Assembly: GCA_019217005.1 (NCBI GenBank)
Contig: JAHBNG010000025.1
Location: forward strand, 62,001 to 126,000
Source of the DNA: Chloroflexi bacterium TSY
Lineage (GTDB): Bacteria; Chloroflexota; Anaerolineae; Caldilineales; Caldilineaceae
DNA: 64,000 bases
Direction of reading: 5' to 3'
The position numbers and the translations under genes were made by a program. A model generated the notes under the pieces. It was not told where the DNA came from and searched no databases. It saw only the letters and a list, made by a program, of their open reading frames with translations. The number at the start of each line of letters is the position of its first letter. Position 1 is the stretch's first letter. Below, one piece after another: positions 1 to 10,073 of the stretch.

Positions 1-702
1 TCATCAGATCAATCAAGAAGCGGATGCAGACGAGACGGTTCTGCCTCTCTTGGGATGCCAAAGCGACGATTTTACTTGACCGTTTCTCGAGAGAAGGGAT
101 AAGTCGAGTGGTTGTCAAAGCGCTCGATCATGACTTTCAAGATAAGAAGACCGAGAAAGTCGCTCCTTTGGCATTTACCTCCCTTCAACCAAGGAACTCT
201 TTCTTTACTTGACTCAGTCGAAAGTGACTAGTGACTGTATTGTCGACTGCCTGATTGATTTTGGGAAAGCGTACGTGAACACTTTCCTCACGTCAAGACC
301 CTCGTGATCAATCAGGACAATGGTCCCGAAAATCATACCCGTCGGACTCAGTTTATGTATCGTCTCACTCAGTTTGTTGAGCACTATCGTCTCTCTATTC
401 AGCTCGCCTGCTACCCTCCTTATCACAGTAAATACAACCCCATCGAACGGGTTTGGGGCCATCTTGAAAAACACTGGAACGGTTCTCTTCTCGATTCTCT
501 TGAGACCGTTCTCAATTTTGCCCGTTCTTTTCGCTTTAACCAACTACAACCCTTCGTTCACCTGAATTCCACTCTTTATGAGACCGGCGTCAAACTCACT
601 CAGAAAGAGATGGACCGTTTGGAACAACGCTTCCAACGTTTACCTGGTTTAGAAAAATGGTTTGTCCTTATTCCCCCTCTCCATTCTCTCGTTCGCGTAT
701 AA
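1..702 (+). pseudogene. ISAzo13-like transposase, C-terminal part, frameshifted
   Basis: Pieces of a DDE-type transposase are readable in more than one frame. One covers the first catalytic Asp region (SWDAKATILLDRF), and another starts at about 304 and carries INQDNGPEN followed by NPIERVWGHLEKHW, which supply the second Asp and the Glu. It ends IPPLHSLVRV. Comparison with the other copies shows frameshifts near base 45, near 170 and at a T-run near 263. A functional protein is therefore not expected unless the shifts are sequencing errors. Confidence 0.7.
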
Positions 703-721
703 TTATTTTTTTGGTTTAGCC
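1..721 (+). mobile_element. ISAzo13-like insertion sequence, copy 1 (left part outside window)
   Basis: This is the right-hand part of an element with two other copies in the window (8786-10073 minus, 57160-58625 plus). The right end (about 689-721) reads as the same terminal repeat, an AT-rich A/T run next to TATACGCGA, as in the other copies. The left end lies before base 1. It differs from the other copies by small indels: two bases lost near base 45, one T lost near base 170, and a 4-T instead of 5-T run near 263. Family assignment rests on the transposase layout and is moderately sure. Confidence 0.75.
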
Positions 722-991
722 TTATTTTTGTATCACTACTTTTATACCGCACTTGCTCATTGATGAGCACCAATCAAATTTTTATGGCTCTTTGAGGTTT
801 TGTGGGGTAAATGTTGGATGGTTTGTTGGTTAGATGGTTGGTGAACAAACCAACTGACAACCACACAGTTCCTCAGACAACAATTTTTATTAGTCGAGTA
901 GAAATTGTCGATTAATTCTGATGTTTTGTGGTGTGTAACATATCCAGATTGATCAAAACCATGAGGGACTTTATCTGTCTATCACCGTTCT

Positions 992-2917
992 ATGGAATTT
1001 TTAGTCTCATATATTACGCTATTTGCAACACTGTTCATTGTCGTACTCGCTGCCCAGAAAATTGGAAGTATTTTTGCCCAAGTCAAATTACCACTCATTA
1101 GTGGCTTCTTATTCACCGGCATTATTGTTGGTCCCTATGTCCTCAATTTTATCCACGCTGAAAGTATTCCTCAATTTCTCTTTCTTGATCAAATTGCAAT
1201 CGCTTTTATCGCTTTTGCGGCCGGTGCCGAGTTGGAGCTCCAGGTTATCCGTGGATATTTTCGTAGTATTGTTTCTCTTATTAGCGGCCAAGTCGTTGCA
1301 ATATTGGCCATTGGGATCGCGGCATTCTTTTTGATCAAAGATATGGTTCCCTTTATGACAATGCTTCCCCAAGGGGAGATATTGGCGATTGCTCTGATTG
1401 GGGCAACGATCATGATTGCCCGTTCGCCCTCATCAGCACTTGCAATCATTAAGGAGCTACGCGCTCGGGGGCCATTCACCCACAAAGTGCTTGGCGCAAC
1501 GGTCTTGATGGATGCTGTTGTGATTGTGGTCTTTGCTACATCGGTTTCGATTGCCGCTGTTCTCGTCGAAGGTGCAACATTTGACGGCGTTCTCTTACTC
1601 TTTGTTGTATTCGAAATCCTGCTTGATATTGGGCTAGGTATTCTCATCGGGTTACTGCTTCGGGCAGTAACCAGTCTGCCTTATTACCTACTCAAAAGCG
1701 CGCTAATCTTACGGATTGGTCTAGGTGTCTTTTCGCTTTCAACAGAGCTGCGCGATTTTCATCTCTTTGCGCTGCCAGTTGGTCTCTTTTCTGAGCCACT
1801 CCTCATCTGCATGACGGCTGGTTTTTACGTGACCAATTATACGCGGCTCGCGGCGGATTTCCAGCACACCCTCGAAGAAATGTCCACGATCGTCTTCCTG
1901 CTTTTCTTCACTCTAGTTGGCATTGAGCTTGAACTTGACGTCATTGGGCAGACATGGGGAGTCATGTTGCTCCTCGCCGTTGTCCGTTTGGTCGGTATAG
2001 TTGTTGGCAGCTTTGCTGGAACTGCCATCGCTCAAGACAAAACGCCAGGGAATGCGCTGTTAGGTCTTGGGTTTATCACGCAGGCGGGGGTCAGCATTGG
2101 ACTTGCAAAGGAAGTAGGTGTCGAATTTCATGAATGGGGGCCCGAACTGGCGACCCTCTCAATTGGGGTTATTGTTCTCAACCAGATCGTGGGCCCCCCC
2201 ATTCTCAAGTGGGCAATCAACCGAGTTGGCGAATCTCATACACGCGCCGAAAGCCTTGAATTCGACGGCGTACGCGATGTCATCATTTTTGGAGTAGAGG
2301 GCCAATCTCTTGCGCTTGCGCGACAGCTTGAGGGCCGCGAATGGAATGTTTTACTGGCCGCCCGCAATCAGGAAGCTTTGGAGAATATCACAGATGAATC
2401 GCCACGTATTGAGCTATTTCCAGACATCTCCGGCGATGCACTTCGCAACCTGAACATAGTTGGTGCGGATAGCGTCGTCTTGATGCTTTCGGATGAAGAC
2501 AATTACGCGATCTGTGAGCTTATTTATGAGCAGTTTAGCGTAGATAATGTGATCGTCCGGCTGGAAGATCGCGCCAATTTTGAAAAATTCCATGAACTAG
2601 GGGCAATTGTTGTGCAACCAGGAACTGCCATGGTCAGTTTGCTCGATCAATTTGTCCGTTCTCCCTTTGCCGCCTCCTTGTTGCTGGGAATGGATTCGAA
2701 TGAAATCTTTGCTGAGATCGAGATGAATAACCCAGATCTAGATGGCGTGGCGATCCGCGATATTTATTTCCCTCATGATGTACTGATTCTCTCCATTTCG
2801 CGCGAAGGAAATCGCTTGCTCTCGCATGGACCCACCCGCCTCAAAGTCGGAGACCACGTCACAGTGGTCGGTTCGCCTGACAGTTTACTAGAAGTGCAGG
2901 TGAGGTTTGAAGTATAG
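992..2917 (+). CDS. CPA2-type cation:proton antiporter with C-terminal TrkA (RCK) domains
   Basis: The 641-residue protein probably exchanges K+ or Na+ for protons across the cytoplasmic membrane. Residues 1 to about 400 form roughly a dozen hydrophobic segments in the CPA2/Kef arrangement. From about 415 a cytoplasmic regulatory part follows: a TrkA-N-like nucleotide-binding fold (DVIIFGVEGQSLALARQL), then a TrkA-C domain to the end (VGDHVTVVGSPDSLLEVQ). Such RCK domains gate the transporter in response to nucleotide or ions. No strong ribosome binding site is seen before the ATG, so the start is the best guess from the hydrophobic N-terminus. Its stop directly abuts the stop of the convergent tricorn gene. 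Ion specificity cannot be read from sequence. Confidence 0.88.
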   Translation: MEFLVSYITLFATLFIVVLAAQKIGSIFAQVKLPLISGFLFTGIIVGPYVLNFIHAESIPQFLFLDQIAIAFIAFAAGAELELQVIRGYFRSIVSLISGQVVAILAIGIAAFFLIKDMVPFMTMLPQGEILAIALIGATIMIARSPSSALAIIKELRARGPFTHKVLGATVLMDAVVIVVFATSVSIAAVLVEGATFDGVLLLFVVFEILLDIGLGILIGLLLRAVTSLPYYLLKSALILRIGLGVFSLSTELRDFHLFALPVGLFSEPLLICMTAGFYVTNYTRLAADFQHTLEEMSTIVFLLFFTLVGIELELDVIGQTWGVMLLLAVVRLVGIVVGSFAGTAIAQDKTPGNALLGLGFITQAGVSIGLAKEVGVEFHEWGPELATLSIGVIVLNQIVGPPILKWAINRVGESHTRAESLEFDGVRDVIIFGVEGQSLALARQLEGREWNVLLAARNQEALENITDESPRIELFPDISGDALRNLNIVGADSVVLMLSDEDNYAICELIYEQFSVDNVIVRLEDRANFEKFHELGAIVVQPGTAMVSLLDQFVRSPFAASLLLGMDSNEIFAEIEMNNPDLDGVAIRDIYFPHDVLILSISREGNRLLSHGPTRLKVGDHVTVVGSPDSLLEVQVRFEV

Positions 2918-5900
2918 TCACGACGTCCGTGGCGGCAATTTGGGCAATGGTCGTTGTGGACGATTCTCGAGATCAGGCTTTAAGATTGCCGTTTCTGCGA
3001 GCAACCGTAACACCTCTTTGATAGCCCGATCAAGCTGTGGATCGCGGCCCGCTGTGTAATCCTGGGGTGCGATATCGACTTCGATATCGGGATCAGTACC
3101 ATAATTCTCGAGTGCCCAGCCAACGTCTTTCACCCAAAAGCTATATTCGGGCTGAGTTGTAATCGTTCCATCCACAAGCATCTGATTATAGGTAATGCCA
3201 ATGACGCCTCCCCAAGTGCGTTTGCCGATCAGAGGGCCAAGCTTCATGAGCTTGAATGCGTGACAAAAGACATCGCCATCACTTCCCGCCAGTTCATTCG
3301 TCAGCGCCACCATTGGGCCTGCTACGGAATCTTCTGGGTAGGGAATGACACCACCCCAACGCGCCAAATCAAAGCCGATGCGGCGACGAGCCAATTTTTC
3401 AAGAATCAGTTGGCTGACGCTACCGCCACCATTGTAGCGTACGTCGACGATTAACCCTTCTCGATCGGTTTCTGCCAGAAAACCACGATGAAACTCGGCA
3501 TAACCGCGCGGTCCCATGTCTGGAACATGAACATAGCCTACCTTCTCATCGGTGGCTTCGTGGACTCGCTGGCGATTCTGTTCGACCCAAGCACGATAGA
3601 GGGCGCGTTGTTCGCTGTAGAGCGTTTTGACCGTCACGTTACGATAGCGCGAGTGTTGATGGTTTTGTTGTCCTCCCTTCTCTGTTTGTGTCGTTTTACT
3701 GTTCTTGACCGATTCGTTATCGGCGATGTTTCCTTTAGATGTTTGTTCTTTTGTTGCTTGTTCGAACTCTTTGCCTGAATCTTCGAGAGGGTCGGATTTA
3801 GGCGTTGAGCCATCATTGTTTGACACATCTTCGGTTGTTGCCGCAGTGTCCTCTGGTCGGGTCAAAAATGAGAGAAGCACTTCATTTCCTGCTTGATTGA
3901 CCAAAAGTGACGCAGGACCTGTCTGCGCATCTAGCATCTGTCCATTGATCGCCACGAGCACATCACCCGGCCGGACATCGACTCCGGGTGCAGCGAGGGG
4001 TGACGTCGCACTCTGGTCCCACGAGTCACCAACAATGAATTCGCCAACCACATACCCTCCGGCATCAGCATCCCATGTGAAAGAGGTTCCTAAGAGTCCT
4101 TGCAAATAATAAGGACTATGGCGATAATCACCACCACGTTCATAGGCATGACTCGTGCCCAGCTCACCCTGCATTTCCCAAACGATATCGCTAAATTCAC
4201 TCCGAGTGCTAATGCGGTCGACTAAAGGTTCATAACGCTGATAGATCGCCACCCAATCTATTTGTGACATATCTTCTGTCCAGAAATGATCGCGCTGTAG
4301 ACGCCAGGCTTCGCGCAGCATCTGCTGCCATTCCTTAGGCGGATCGACGGATATCTTTATGCGATTTAGCTCGATCCAGCCTGTTTTGCGCGGATGACCA
4401 CTATCACTAGGTGGTTTATCGCCTGCGTTGATCACACGCAACTGTCGACCGCGAGAATAGAGCATTTTCTTCCGATTGCGCGAAATCCCAAATTCCCAAA
4501 CGTCGTCAGCCACAACTTCACTTTTGTATTCTTTAAAGTCATAGACCCGCAGAACGCGGGATGCATCATCATCGTCCCAGCTATCACCTTCGTCCAACAC
4601 ACCCTGTATTGGATATGATGTGAAATATACTTTTCCAGAGATCCCTTCGATCTGCGCGTATCGTGCATCAGGAACAGGGAACGCCAAGACTCGTTGCTCA
4701 ATATTCTCCAGATCGATGCGCAAGACTGGCCATGAATTCGCTTTTTTCTTCTTGGCTTCTTTCTGTTCTAAAGGATTAGACTGCTCGCTTGTTGGTTGTT
4801 TGCTCTCTTCCGATTTGTCCGCTTGCTCTTCATCAAACAGATGAAGAGCTGCTGTATCCGCATCAATCTGTTTTTCATCAATTAGTGGATTTTGCCCAAC
4901 ATCAGCTTCCTGGATATCCGTCTGCTCTCCGGCAATGTTTGGTCCATCCGGCTCGCTTGCCTCAACAACTTCAACGGAGTTGTCGTCTTCGCTTATCTCC
5001 GATTCTTGATTTTCTTCACCATTCTCATTCTCGCTCTCGTCTTTTTCCTCATCCTCGCTATTGGTATCTGACTCCTCATCCTCGTCATCAAAATCTGGAC
5101 GTGGAATGAACGGATTTGACAGTTGAGTTTGAAGCGTTACCAAATAGGGACGCATCCCCCAAGGGAATCCCCAATCGAAATGAAGGGCATCGCGCACGGG
5201 ATTGAACTCCCGGCGGCTGAGAAAGTAAATATATTTACCATCTGGATCAAATGATGGATTTAGATCATGCAAAATTGGACGCGTAATCGTATGAATACTA
5301 TCTGTGTGGAGCGTCTCATCTTCCGCATCAGGATCAGGCAGACGATAGAGCCGAATCGCTGTTGTATGCGTCGACTGACCAAAACCGTAAGTCAGCCACC
5401 GTCCATCTGGGGACCAATCAAAGCCCGCAATCTGGCGGTGCGAACTGCGATCCACCATCGTCAAGCGCGACAACATCGAATCTTTATCCAAATCTCCCTT
5501 AGTCTCATTTCCCTCCCGATGATGACCCTCTTTCTCTCGCTCACTCTCTCCATTATCCGATCTCTTATTCAGCCCCTCGTCATCCGCTACATCCGTCCCC
5601 AAATTCGTGCCTTCTTCTGGATCGAGTCCTGTAAGATCAACGATGAGTAGCTCATAACGATGATTCGCAACGGCGATTTTGTCTTGGGTTGGCGACATCT
5701 TGAGTGCAATGGGTCGTCCGATATCCAGGCCAGTTAAGCGAACAGGCGCAATCCCCAATTCGGTCACATGGATTTCGAGCGTCTCCTCACCAGTTTCATC
5801 GCTAATCAAAAGCAGGCGACGCCCATCGTTGAACCACTCAGGCAGACGATAACGAACACCATCCCGTTGACCATGTTGAAAGACAGGGCCATCATGGTTG

Positions 5901-6871
5901 GGCATTGTAAAGGCCCTACCGCGTGAAACGACACTAATGACTTGACCACTTGGATGTAGATTGGCACCATTTAGATAGCCTGCACTGCTGACGAACTTGC
6001 GGTTGCGCTGAACACGTGGACTACGATAATCGACTTCTACTTTCTGAACGCTATCTTGTGCCACATCATAAACGTATATATCCGCACCAGCATGATAGAC
6101 AATCCGCTGGCCATCACTACTAGGATTTCGGGCATAGTAATCATTATGGTCGGTGTGACGGACTAAATTCGTCCCATTTGGTCGACAACTATATAAATTA
6201 CCGATTCCTTCATGATCACTCATAAAGAAGATGCGGTCATTTGGCTCATTCGACTTTGCTTTGTCACCATTTGATGGAGGTTGACTCTGCCAAATCCACA
6301 TAGGAGCGGCGATGTTTCCACGTACGTCGGACAGAAAAGGCTCAAACTCGCCCTCACGTCCAATCCAGAGGTGTCCAGCAGTCCCCCCCCGATAGCGCTT
6401 CCATCGTGCAGGATCTCCCATGCCGCGTCCAATAACGATCTGTTCATCAGGGCCAAAAGCAATTGAGCGTGCTGGTCCATACGGTAACGTTTCCGCTGTA
6501 CCATTTAGTGCATCAGCTGCAATCTGAAACAAGAGATAATCATCCCAATGTCCTGATGTGCTGGCAAAAATAATCGCCGTTCCTTGCGGATTCCAGCCGA
6601 CAATTTGGCAGTCACCACTCAGGTATGTTAGACGACGTGCCCGTCCGCCTTCGGCCGGCATCACATACACTTCAGGATACCCTTCTTCACACCCAGCAAA
6701 AGCCAACAAGGTTCCATCAGGAGAGAGTCTGGGTGAAGTTATCTCACCTAAGTTGCTTGTCAATCGTCGTGCAAGACCACCCGATACTGGGACCATCCAT
6801 AAATCATCTTCCGAGACAAAAACGATGGTTTCACCATGAATTGTTGGAGAGCGGTAATAGCCTCCTGTCAT
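2918..6871 (-). CDS. Tricorn protease homologue (S41-type C-terminal protease)
   Basis: This 1,317-residue protein is a tricorn-type peptidase that degrades peptides downstream of larger proteases. The N-terminal two thirds are beta-propeller repeats (SPDGTLLAFAG, SPDGRWLTYGFG and similar). Then come the C1 domain with GTSHAYERGG (the tricorn catalytic His region), a PDZ domain (about 950-1000), and the S41 core with VDVRYNGGGS, NELAGSDGDVF (Ser-Asp pair) and ENYGTDPDIEVDI (conserved Glu). It is longer than usual tricorns (about 1,050-1,100) because of three acidic, low-complexity insertions at about residues 415-465, 590-717 and 1007-1075. No signal peptide is evident, so it is probably cytoplasmic. 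It is transcribed toward the antiporter with no intergenic space. Confidence 0.93.
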   Translation of the reverse strand: MTGGYYRSPTIHGETIVFVSEDDLWMVPVSGGLARRLTSNLGEITSPRLSPDGTLLAFAGCEEGYPEVYVMPAEGGRARRLTYLSGDCQIVGWNPQGTAIIFASTSGHWDDYLLFQIAADALNGTAETLPYGPARSIAFGPDEQIVIGRGMGDPARWKRYRGGTAGHLWIGREGEFEPFLSDVRGNIAAPMWIWQSQPPSNGDKAKSNEPNDRIFFMSDHEGIGNLYSCRPNGTNLVRHTDHNDYYARNPSSDGQRIVYHAGADIYVYDVAQDSVQKVEVDYRSPRVQRNRKFVSSAGYLNGANLHPSGQVISVVSRGRAFTMPNHDGPVFQHGQRDGVRYRLPEWFNDGRRLLLISDETGEETLEIHVTELGIAPVRLTGLDIGRPIALKMSPTQDKIAVANHRYELLIVDLTGLDPEEGTNLGTDVADDEGLNKRSDNGESEREKEGHHREGNETKGDLDKDSMLSRLTMVDRSSHRQIAGFDWSPDGRWLTYGFGQSTHTTAIRLYRLPDPDAEDETLHTDSIHTITRPILHDLNPSFDPDGKYIYFLSRREFNPVRDALHFDWGFPWGMRPYLVTLQTQLSNPFIPRPDFDDEDEESDTNSEDEEKDESENENGEENQESEISEDDNSVEVVEASEPDGPNIAGEQTDIQEADVGQNPLIDEKQIDADTAALHLFDEEQADKSEESKQPTSEQSNPLEQKEAKKKKANSWPVLRIDLENIEQRVLAFPVPDARYAQIEGISGKVYFTSYPIQGVLDEGDSWDDDDASRVLRVYDFKEYKSEVVADDVWEFGISRNRKKMLYSRGRQLRVINAGDKPPSDSGHPRKTGWIELNRIKISVDPPKEWQQMLREAWRLQRDHFWTEDMSQIDWVAIYQRYEPLVDRISTRSEFSDIVWEMQGELGTSHAYERGGDYRHSPYYLQGLLGTSFTWDADAGGYVVGEFIVGDSWDQSATSPLAAPGVDVRPGDVLVAINGQMLDAQTGPASLLVNQAGNEVLLSFLTRPEDTAATTEDVSNNDGSTPKSDPLEDSGKEFEQATKEQTSKGNIADNESVKNSKTTQTEKGGQQNHQHSRYRNVTVKTLYSEQRALYRAWVEQNRQRVHEATDEKVGYVHVPDMGPRGYAEFHRGFLAETDREGLIVDVRYNGGGSVSQLILEKLARRRIGFDLARWGGVIPYPEDSVAGPMVALTNELAGSDGDVFCHAFKLMKLGPLIGKRTWGGVIGITYNQMLVDGTITTQPEYSFWVKDVGWALENYGTDPDIEVDIAPQDYTAGRDPQLDRAIKEVLRLLAETAILKPDLENRPQRPLPKLPPRTS

Positions 6872-7052
6872 GCAAAATACCTCATCTACGTGTTGCGTGA
6901 ACCTGTTGGCGTTCTGATCGTCGTGCAGACACCTTTCCCGTGGGATAAGGCCACATGTTTAAAGCAGTAAGTATACATTGTTGCGAGATGGGAACAAAAG
7001 AATACTGGCTCTTCACGAGATACCTTGACTTGATAGATAACAGAGAACCCGA

Positions 7053-7081
7053 TTGACACATAGAGAATCAAATGCTAGCAT
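7053..7081 (+). promoter_or_regulatory. Putative sigma-70-type promoter for the VTC gene
   Basis: A perfect TTGACA (7053-7058) is separated by 17 bp from TAGCAT (7076-7081), a 4/6 match to the -10 consensus. It lies about 155 bp upstream of the VTC start codon. A 98-bp repeat element (7097-7194) falls inside the predicted untranslated leader. Confidence 0.45.
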
Positions 7082-7096
7082 TCTCATAATTCATTT

Positions 7097-7194
7097 CGCT
7101 CATCAGACGAAAGTGTGCAATTTACTGGTAATTCGACAGTTTGATCATATATTTGCATACTTTCTGGAAGAAAGACCTTTTCCATAGATGAGCC
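7097..7194 (+). repeat. Family B miniature inverted-repeat element, copy 1
   Basis: A 98-bp non-coding palindromic element begins with GCTCATC and ends with GATGAGC, with an inner inverted pair AAGTGTGCAA / TTGCATACTT. It is flanked by an exact 8-bp direct repeat ATTCATTT, a target-site duplication. Further copies are at 33271-33368 (inverted) and 50829-50926. It sits in the leader of the VTC gene. Confidence 0.85.
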
Positions 7195-7235
7195 ATTCAT
7201 TTTCTAGCATACTCAGCTGATACGCCATCGCTAAA

Positions 7236-8042
7236 ATGCGCATCAAATCCAACACGCGTTATGAACTGAAATATCTGCTCTCGTGGCAACAGCGTCATGC
7301 AATGCTTGGAGAACTGGCGGCCTACATGATCCCGGATCAACATGGTTGTAATCAAACAATTGGCGATCAAGAGCTTGGGACATATGCGATTACTAGTCTC
7401 TATTATGATACAGTTGACTATCGAGCTTATTGGGATAAGCTGGAGGGGGTGCGGTTTCGGCGCAAGGTGCGAGTGCGTATCTATGGTGATCAACAAATCA
7501 CATCAAAGACACCAGTCTATTTGGAGATCAAACAACGACAGAACAAAACGCTCACAAAAAAGCGGGTATTTCTACCCTATGAGAATGCCATATCGCTGAG
7601 TCGTTTACCTGACTTGGTGTCCACCTCCGATCATGCGAAAGAGCGAAATAATGAATCATACGATGCTGACGACGCTCGAGTTTTGAATGAAGTTGCCTAT
7701 CTGCATCGGACGTTCGATTTGCGACCGGTTTGCGTCGTACGTTACACTCGTCTAGCGCTAAACGGTGACAAAGAATATCCGGATTTGCGAGTGACCTTTG
7801 ATACCGAGCTCAAATGTCGTTCGCATGACTTATCACTGCTTTCGGTTGGCATTGCAGATGGAATCTATTTCTTTCCGCCAACTGCTTGTATCATGGAAAT
7901 TAAGGTCAACAACACTGTCCCGTATTGGCTCGCACAGTTGGTCAACAAACATGGTTGTACGGCACAACGGGTCAGCAAGTATTGTGTTGCCCTGGAAGCG
8001 TGTGCCCTCGTCAATCAGCAATCAATCATCGTCAATGGATAA
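7236..8042 (+). CDS. VTC domain-containing protein (polyphosphate polymerase-like)
   Basis: The 268-residue protein matches the VTC/CYTH-type tunnel fold found in eukaryotic vacuolar polyphosphate polymerase and its bacterial relatives. Signature parts are RYELKYLL near the N-terminus, SLYYDTVDYRAYWDK, the basic strand FRRKVRVRIYG, and VYLEIKQRQNKTLTKKRV with the catalytic-type Glu and Lys residues. MEIKVNNTVPYWL follows near the C-terminus. The substrate in bacteria is not firmly known; polyphosphate synthesis or a related nucleotide-triphosphate reaction is inferred. It overlaps the DUF4956 gene by 8 bp, so the two are translated together, and this pairing is common for the family. Confidence 0.85.
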   Translation: MRIKSNTRYELKYLLSWQQRHAMLGELAAYMIPDQHGCNQTIGDQELGTYAITSLYYDTVDYRAYWDKLEGVRFRRKVRVRIYGDQQITSKTPVYLEIKQRQNKTLTKKRVFLPYENAISLSRLPDLVSTSDHAKERNNESYDADDARVLNEVAYLHRTFDLRPVCVVRYTRLALNGDKEYPDLRVTFDTELKCRSHDLSLLSVGIADGIYFFPPTACIMEIKVNNTVPYWLAQLVNKHGCTAQRVSKYCVALEACALVNQQSIIVNG

Positions 8043-8730
8043 TATTACGACTTATCTCCAGGCCCTCCAGAATACAACAGAAACATTCACCGTTTACGAC
8101 ATTCTGCTGACGACGATCCTCAGCTTTGTATTGGCACTATTCATCGGCTATACATACCAGATCACCCACAAAAGTTCTTCTTACTCACAATCCTATGTGC
8201 AGACCGTGGTGATGATGAGCATGGTTGTGGCTGTAATTATGCTCGTTGTTGGATCGAACATTGCGCGGGCGTTCTCTCTGGTTGGCGCGTTATCGATTAT
8301 CCGTTTTCGAAATGCTGTGAAAGAGACGCGTGATGTTGGCTATATCTTTTTTTCCATGGCCATCGGTATGGCTTGTGGAACCCGTTTTTATCTAGTCGGC
8401 ATTGTGGCAACAATCATTATCTGTTTGCTGATGTGGGCAATGGCGCGTCTGGACTTCTTCGCCAAAGAGGTGCGCGAACAACTGCTCAAAATCCGGCTCC
8501 CAGGCGATCTACGGCATGAAGCGCTCTTTGACGATCTGTTTACCCAATATCTAAATCGCGCTGAACTCATTGCAATGGAAACGGTCCAAGCCGGAACATT
8601 GACAGAATTAATCTTTAGCGTGGAAATCAAGAAAAACGCAGAGGTGCAGACGATGTTTGAAGCAATTCAACAATTAAATGGGAACAACAAAGTTGCTTTG
8701 GTCACTGGGCGTCAAGAGGTGGATCTATAG
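8035..8730 (+). CDS. DUF4956 domain-containing membrane protein
   Basis: The start is placed at ATG 8035, which overlaps the VTC stop by 8 bp and gives 231 residues. Three to four hydrophobic segments occur (VYDILLTTILSFVLALFIGY; MMSMVVAVIMLVVG; VGIVATIIICLLMWAMA). The conserved loop IARAFSLVGALSIIRFRNAV, followed by KETRDVGYIFFSMAIGMACG, is typical of DUF4956 proteins. The C-terminal cytoplasmic tail of about 90 residues looks ACT/ferredoxin-like. Function is unknown. Its linkage to VTC proteins suggests a membrane partner of that enzyme. The final G of the stop codon region is the first base of the 3-bp duplication flanking the next mobile element. Confidence 0.85.
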   Translation: MDNITTYLQALQNTTETFTVYDILLTTILSFVLALFIGYTYQITHKSSSYSQSYVQTVVMMSMVVAVIMLVVGSNIARAFSLVGALSIIRFRNAVKETRDVGYIFFSMAIGMACGTRFYLVGIVATIIICLLMWAMARLDFFAKEVREQLLKIRLPGDLRHEALFDDLFTQYLNRAELIAMETVQAGTLTELIFSVEIKKNAEVQTMFEAIQQLNGNNKVALVTGRQEVDL

Positions 8731-8751
8731 TCTCAGTCGATCCAAATTCCT

Positions 8752-8779
8752 GCGGAGTCGCCACGCATGGCGACTCCGC
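8752..8779. repeat. 12-bp stem, 4-nt loop hairpin (dispersed palindrome)
   Basis: GCGGAGTCGCCA and its exact complement are separated by CGCA. There is no T-run after it, so it is not a classic terminator, although it lies right after the VTC/DUF4956 operon. An almost identical palindrome with another loop is at 20477-20504. Confidence 0.75.
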
Positions 8780-8785
8780 GGATAA

Positions 8786-10073
8786 GGCTAAACCAAAAAA
8801 ATAATTATACGCGAACGAGAGAATGGAGAGGGGGAATAAGGACAAACCATTTTTCTAAACCAGGTAAACGTTGGAAGCGTTGTGCCAAACGGTCCATCTC
8901 TTTCTGAGTGAGTTTGACGCCGGTCTCATAAAGAGTGGAATTCAGGTGAACGAAGGGTTGTAGTTGGTTAAAGCGAAAAGAACGGGCAAAATTGAGAACG
9001 GTCTCAAGAGAATCGAGAGAGAACCGTTCCAGTGTTTTCAAGATGGCCCCAAACCCGTTCGATGGGGTTGTATTTACTGTGATAAGGAGGGTAGCAGGCG
9101 AGCTGAATAGAGACGATAGTGCTCAACAAACTGAGTGAGACGATACATAAACTGAGTCCGACGGGTATGATTTTCGGGACCATTGTCCTGATTGATCACG
9201 AGGGTCTTGACGTGAGGAAAGTGTTCACGTACGCTTTCCCAAAATCAATCAGGCAGTCGACAATACAGTCACTCGTCACTTTCGACTGAGTCAAGTAAAG
9301 AAAGAGTTCCTTGGTTGAAGGGAGGTAAATGCCAAAAGGAGTGACTTTCTCGGTCTTCTTATCTTGAAAGTCATGATCGAGCGCTTTGACAACCACTCGA
9401 CTTATCCCTTCTCTCGAGAAACGGTCAAGTAAAATCGTCGCTTTGGCATCCCAAGAGGCGCAGAACCGTCTCGTCTGCATCCGCTTCTTGATTGATCTGA
9501 TGAATTCTATCAAAGATCGCATCGGTCTCTGGGATCTTTTTCACTGGTTGACTTTTTTTGACCCGGTTTGAGCCATAGCCTAACTCATTGAGCTTCAAGC
9601 GGATGGCCTCTTCGCCAGGCAATTCCTCATCTGTGTATCCTTTCTGCTCGATGAGCTGGGTACGCATTTCGGCGGCGTTAGTCGAGTGTACAATTGGGGT
9701 TCGAAGGTGGGATCGGTCTGGCTGAATTGATCGGCGATTTCAACCATATCGGCCAGTAAAGTGGGGATATGGTCTTCGGCTTTTGCGACCACGTCGGTGG
9801 CTTTGGTCGACATAACAGAAGCCGCCTTCTAGTTCTTCCAGGGCTTTGGCTATCGTCGCCCGATTCCAGCCCAACTCTCGTTCTGCTTTCGTCGGACTCC
9901 CTTCGCATATCGTTTTGACCGTTTGGGCCATGAAGTGCCTTCTTTCGTATCCACTTAACATGGCCTTCGTCTCTTTCAAGACTTCAACCATTTCTGGCGA
10001 GATTGTCATTTTTGCTCCTTTTGGAGAGCTAGTTTAACACCTTCTCGCGTATATTTTATTTTTTGGATTGGCC
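8786..10073 (-). mobile_element. ISAzo13-like insertion sequence, copy 2
   Basis: This is a complete element of about 1.29 kb with imperfect terminal inverted repeats: GGCTAAACCAAAAAAATAAT at the left, and the complement of GGCCAATCCAAAAAATAAAA at the right. The 3-bp TAA directly before (8783-8785) and after (10074-10076) fits a target duplication, as in copy 3. It is inserted into a smaller inverted-repeat element (8733-10099). Confidence 0.82.
8805..10009 (-). pseudogene. ISAzo13-like transposase, frameshifted
   Basis: Reading from 10009 leftward the protein starts MTISPEMVEVLKETKAMLSG with a helix-turn-helix (GSPTKAERELGWNRATIAKA). It then breaks into several frames near 9800, 9690, 9450 and 9240. 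The piece with QPVKKIPETDAIFDRIHQIN is intact here but broken in copy 3. The piece with SWDAKATILLDRF and the C-terminal 78 residues are in other frames. Missing bases are mostly in C- and T-runs and in a TC dinucleotide. A full product of about 400 residues can be pieced together only by combining copies. Confidence 0.75.
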
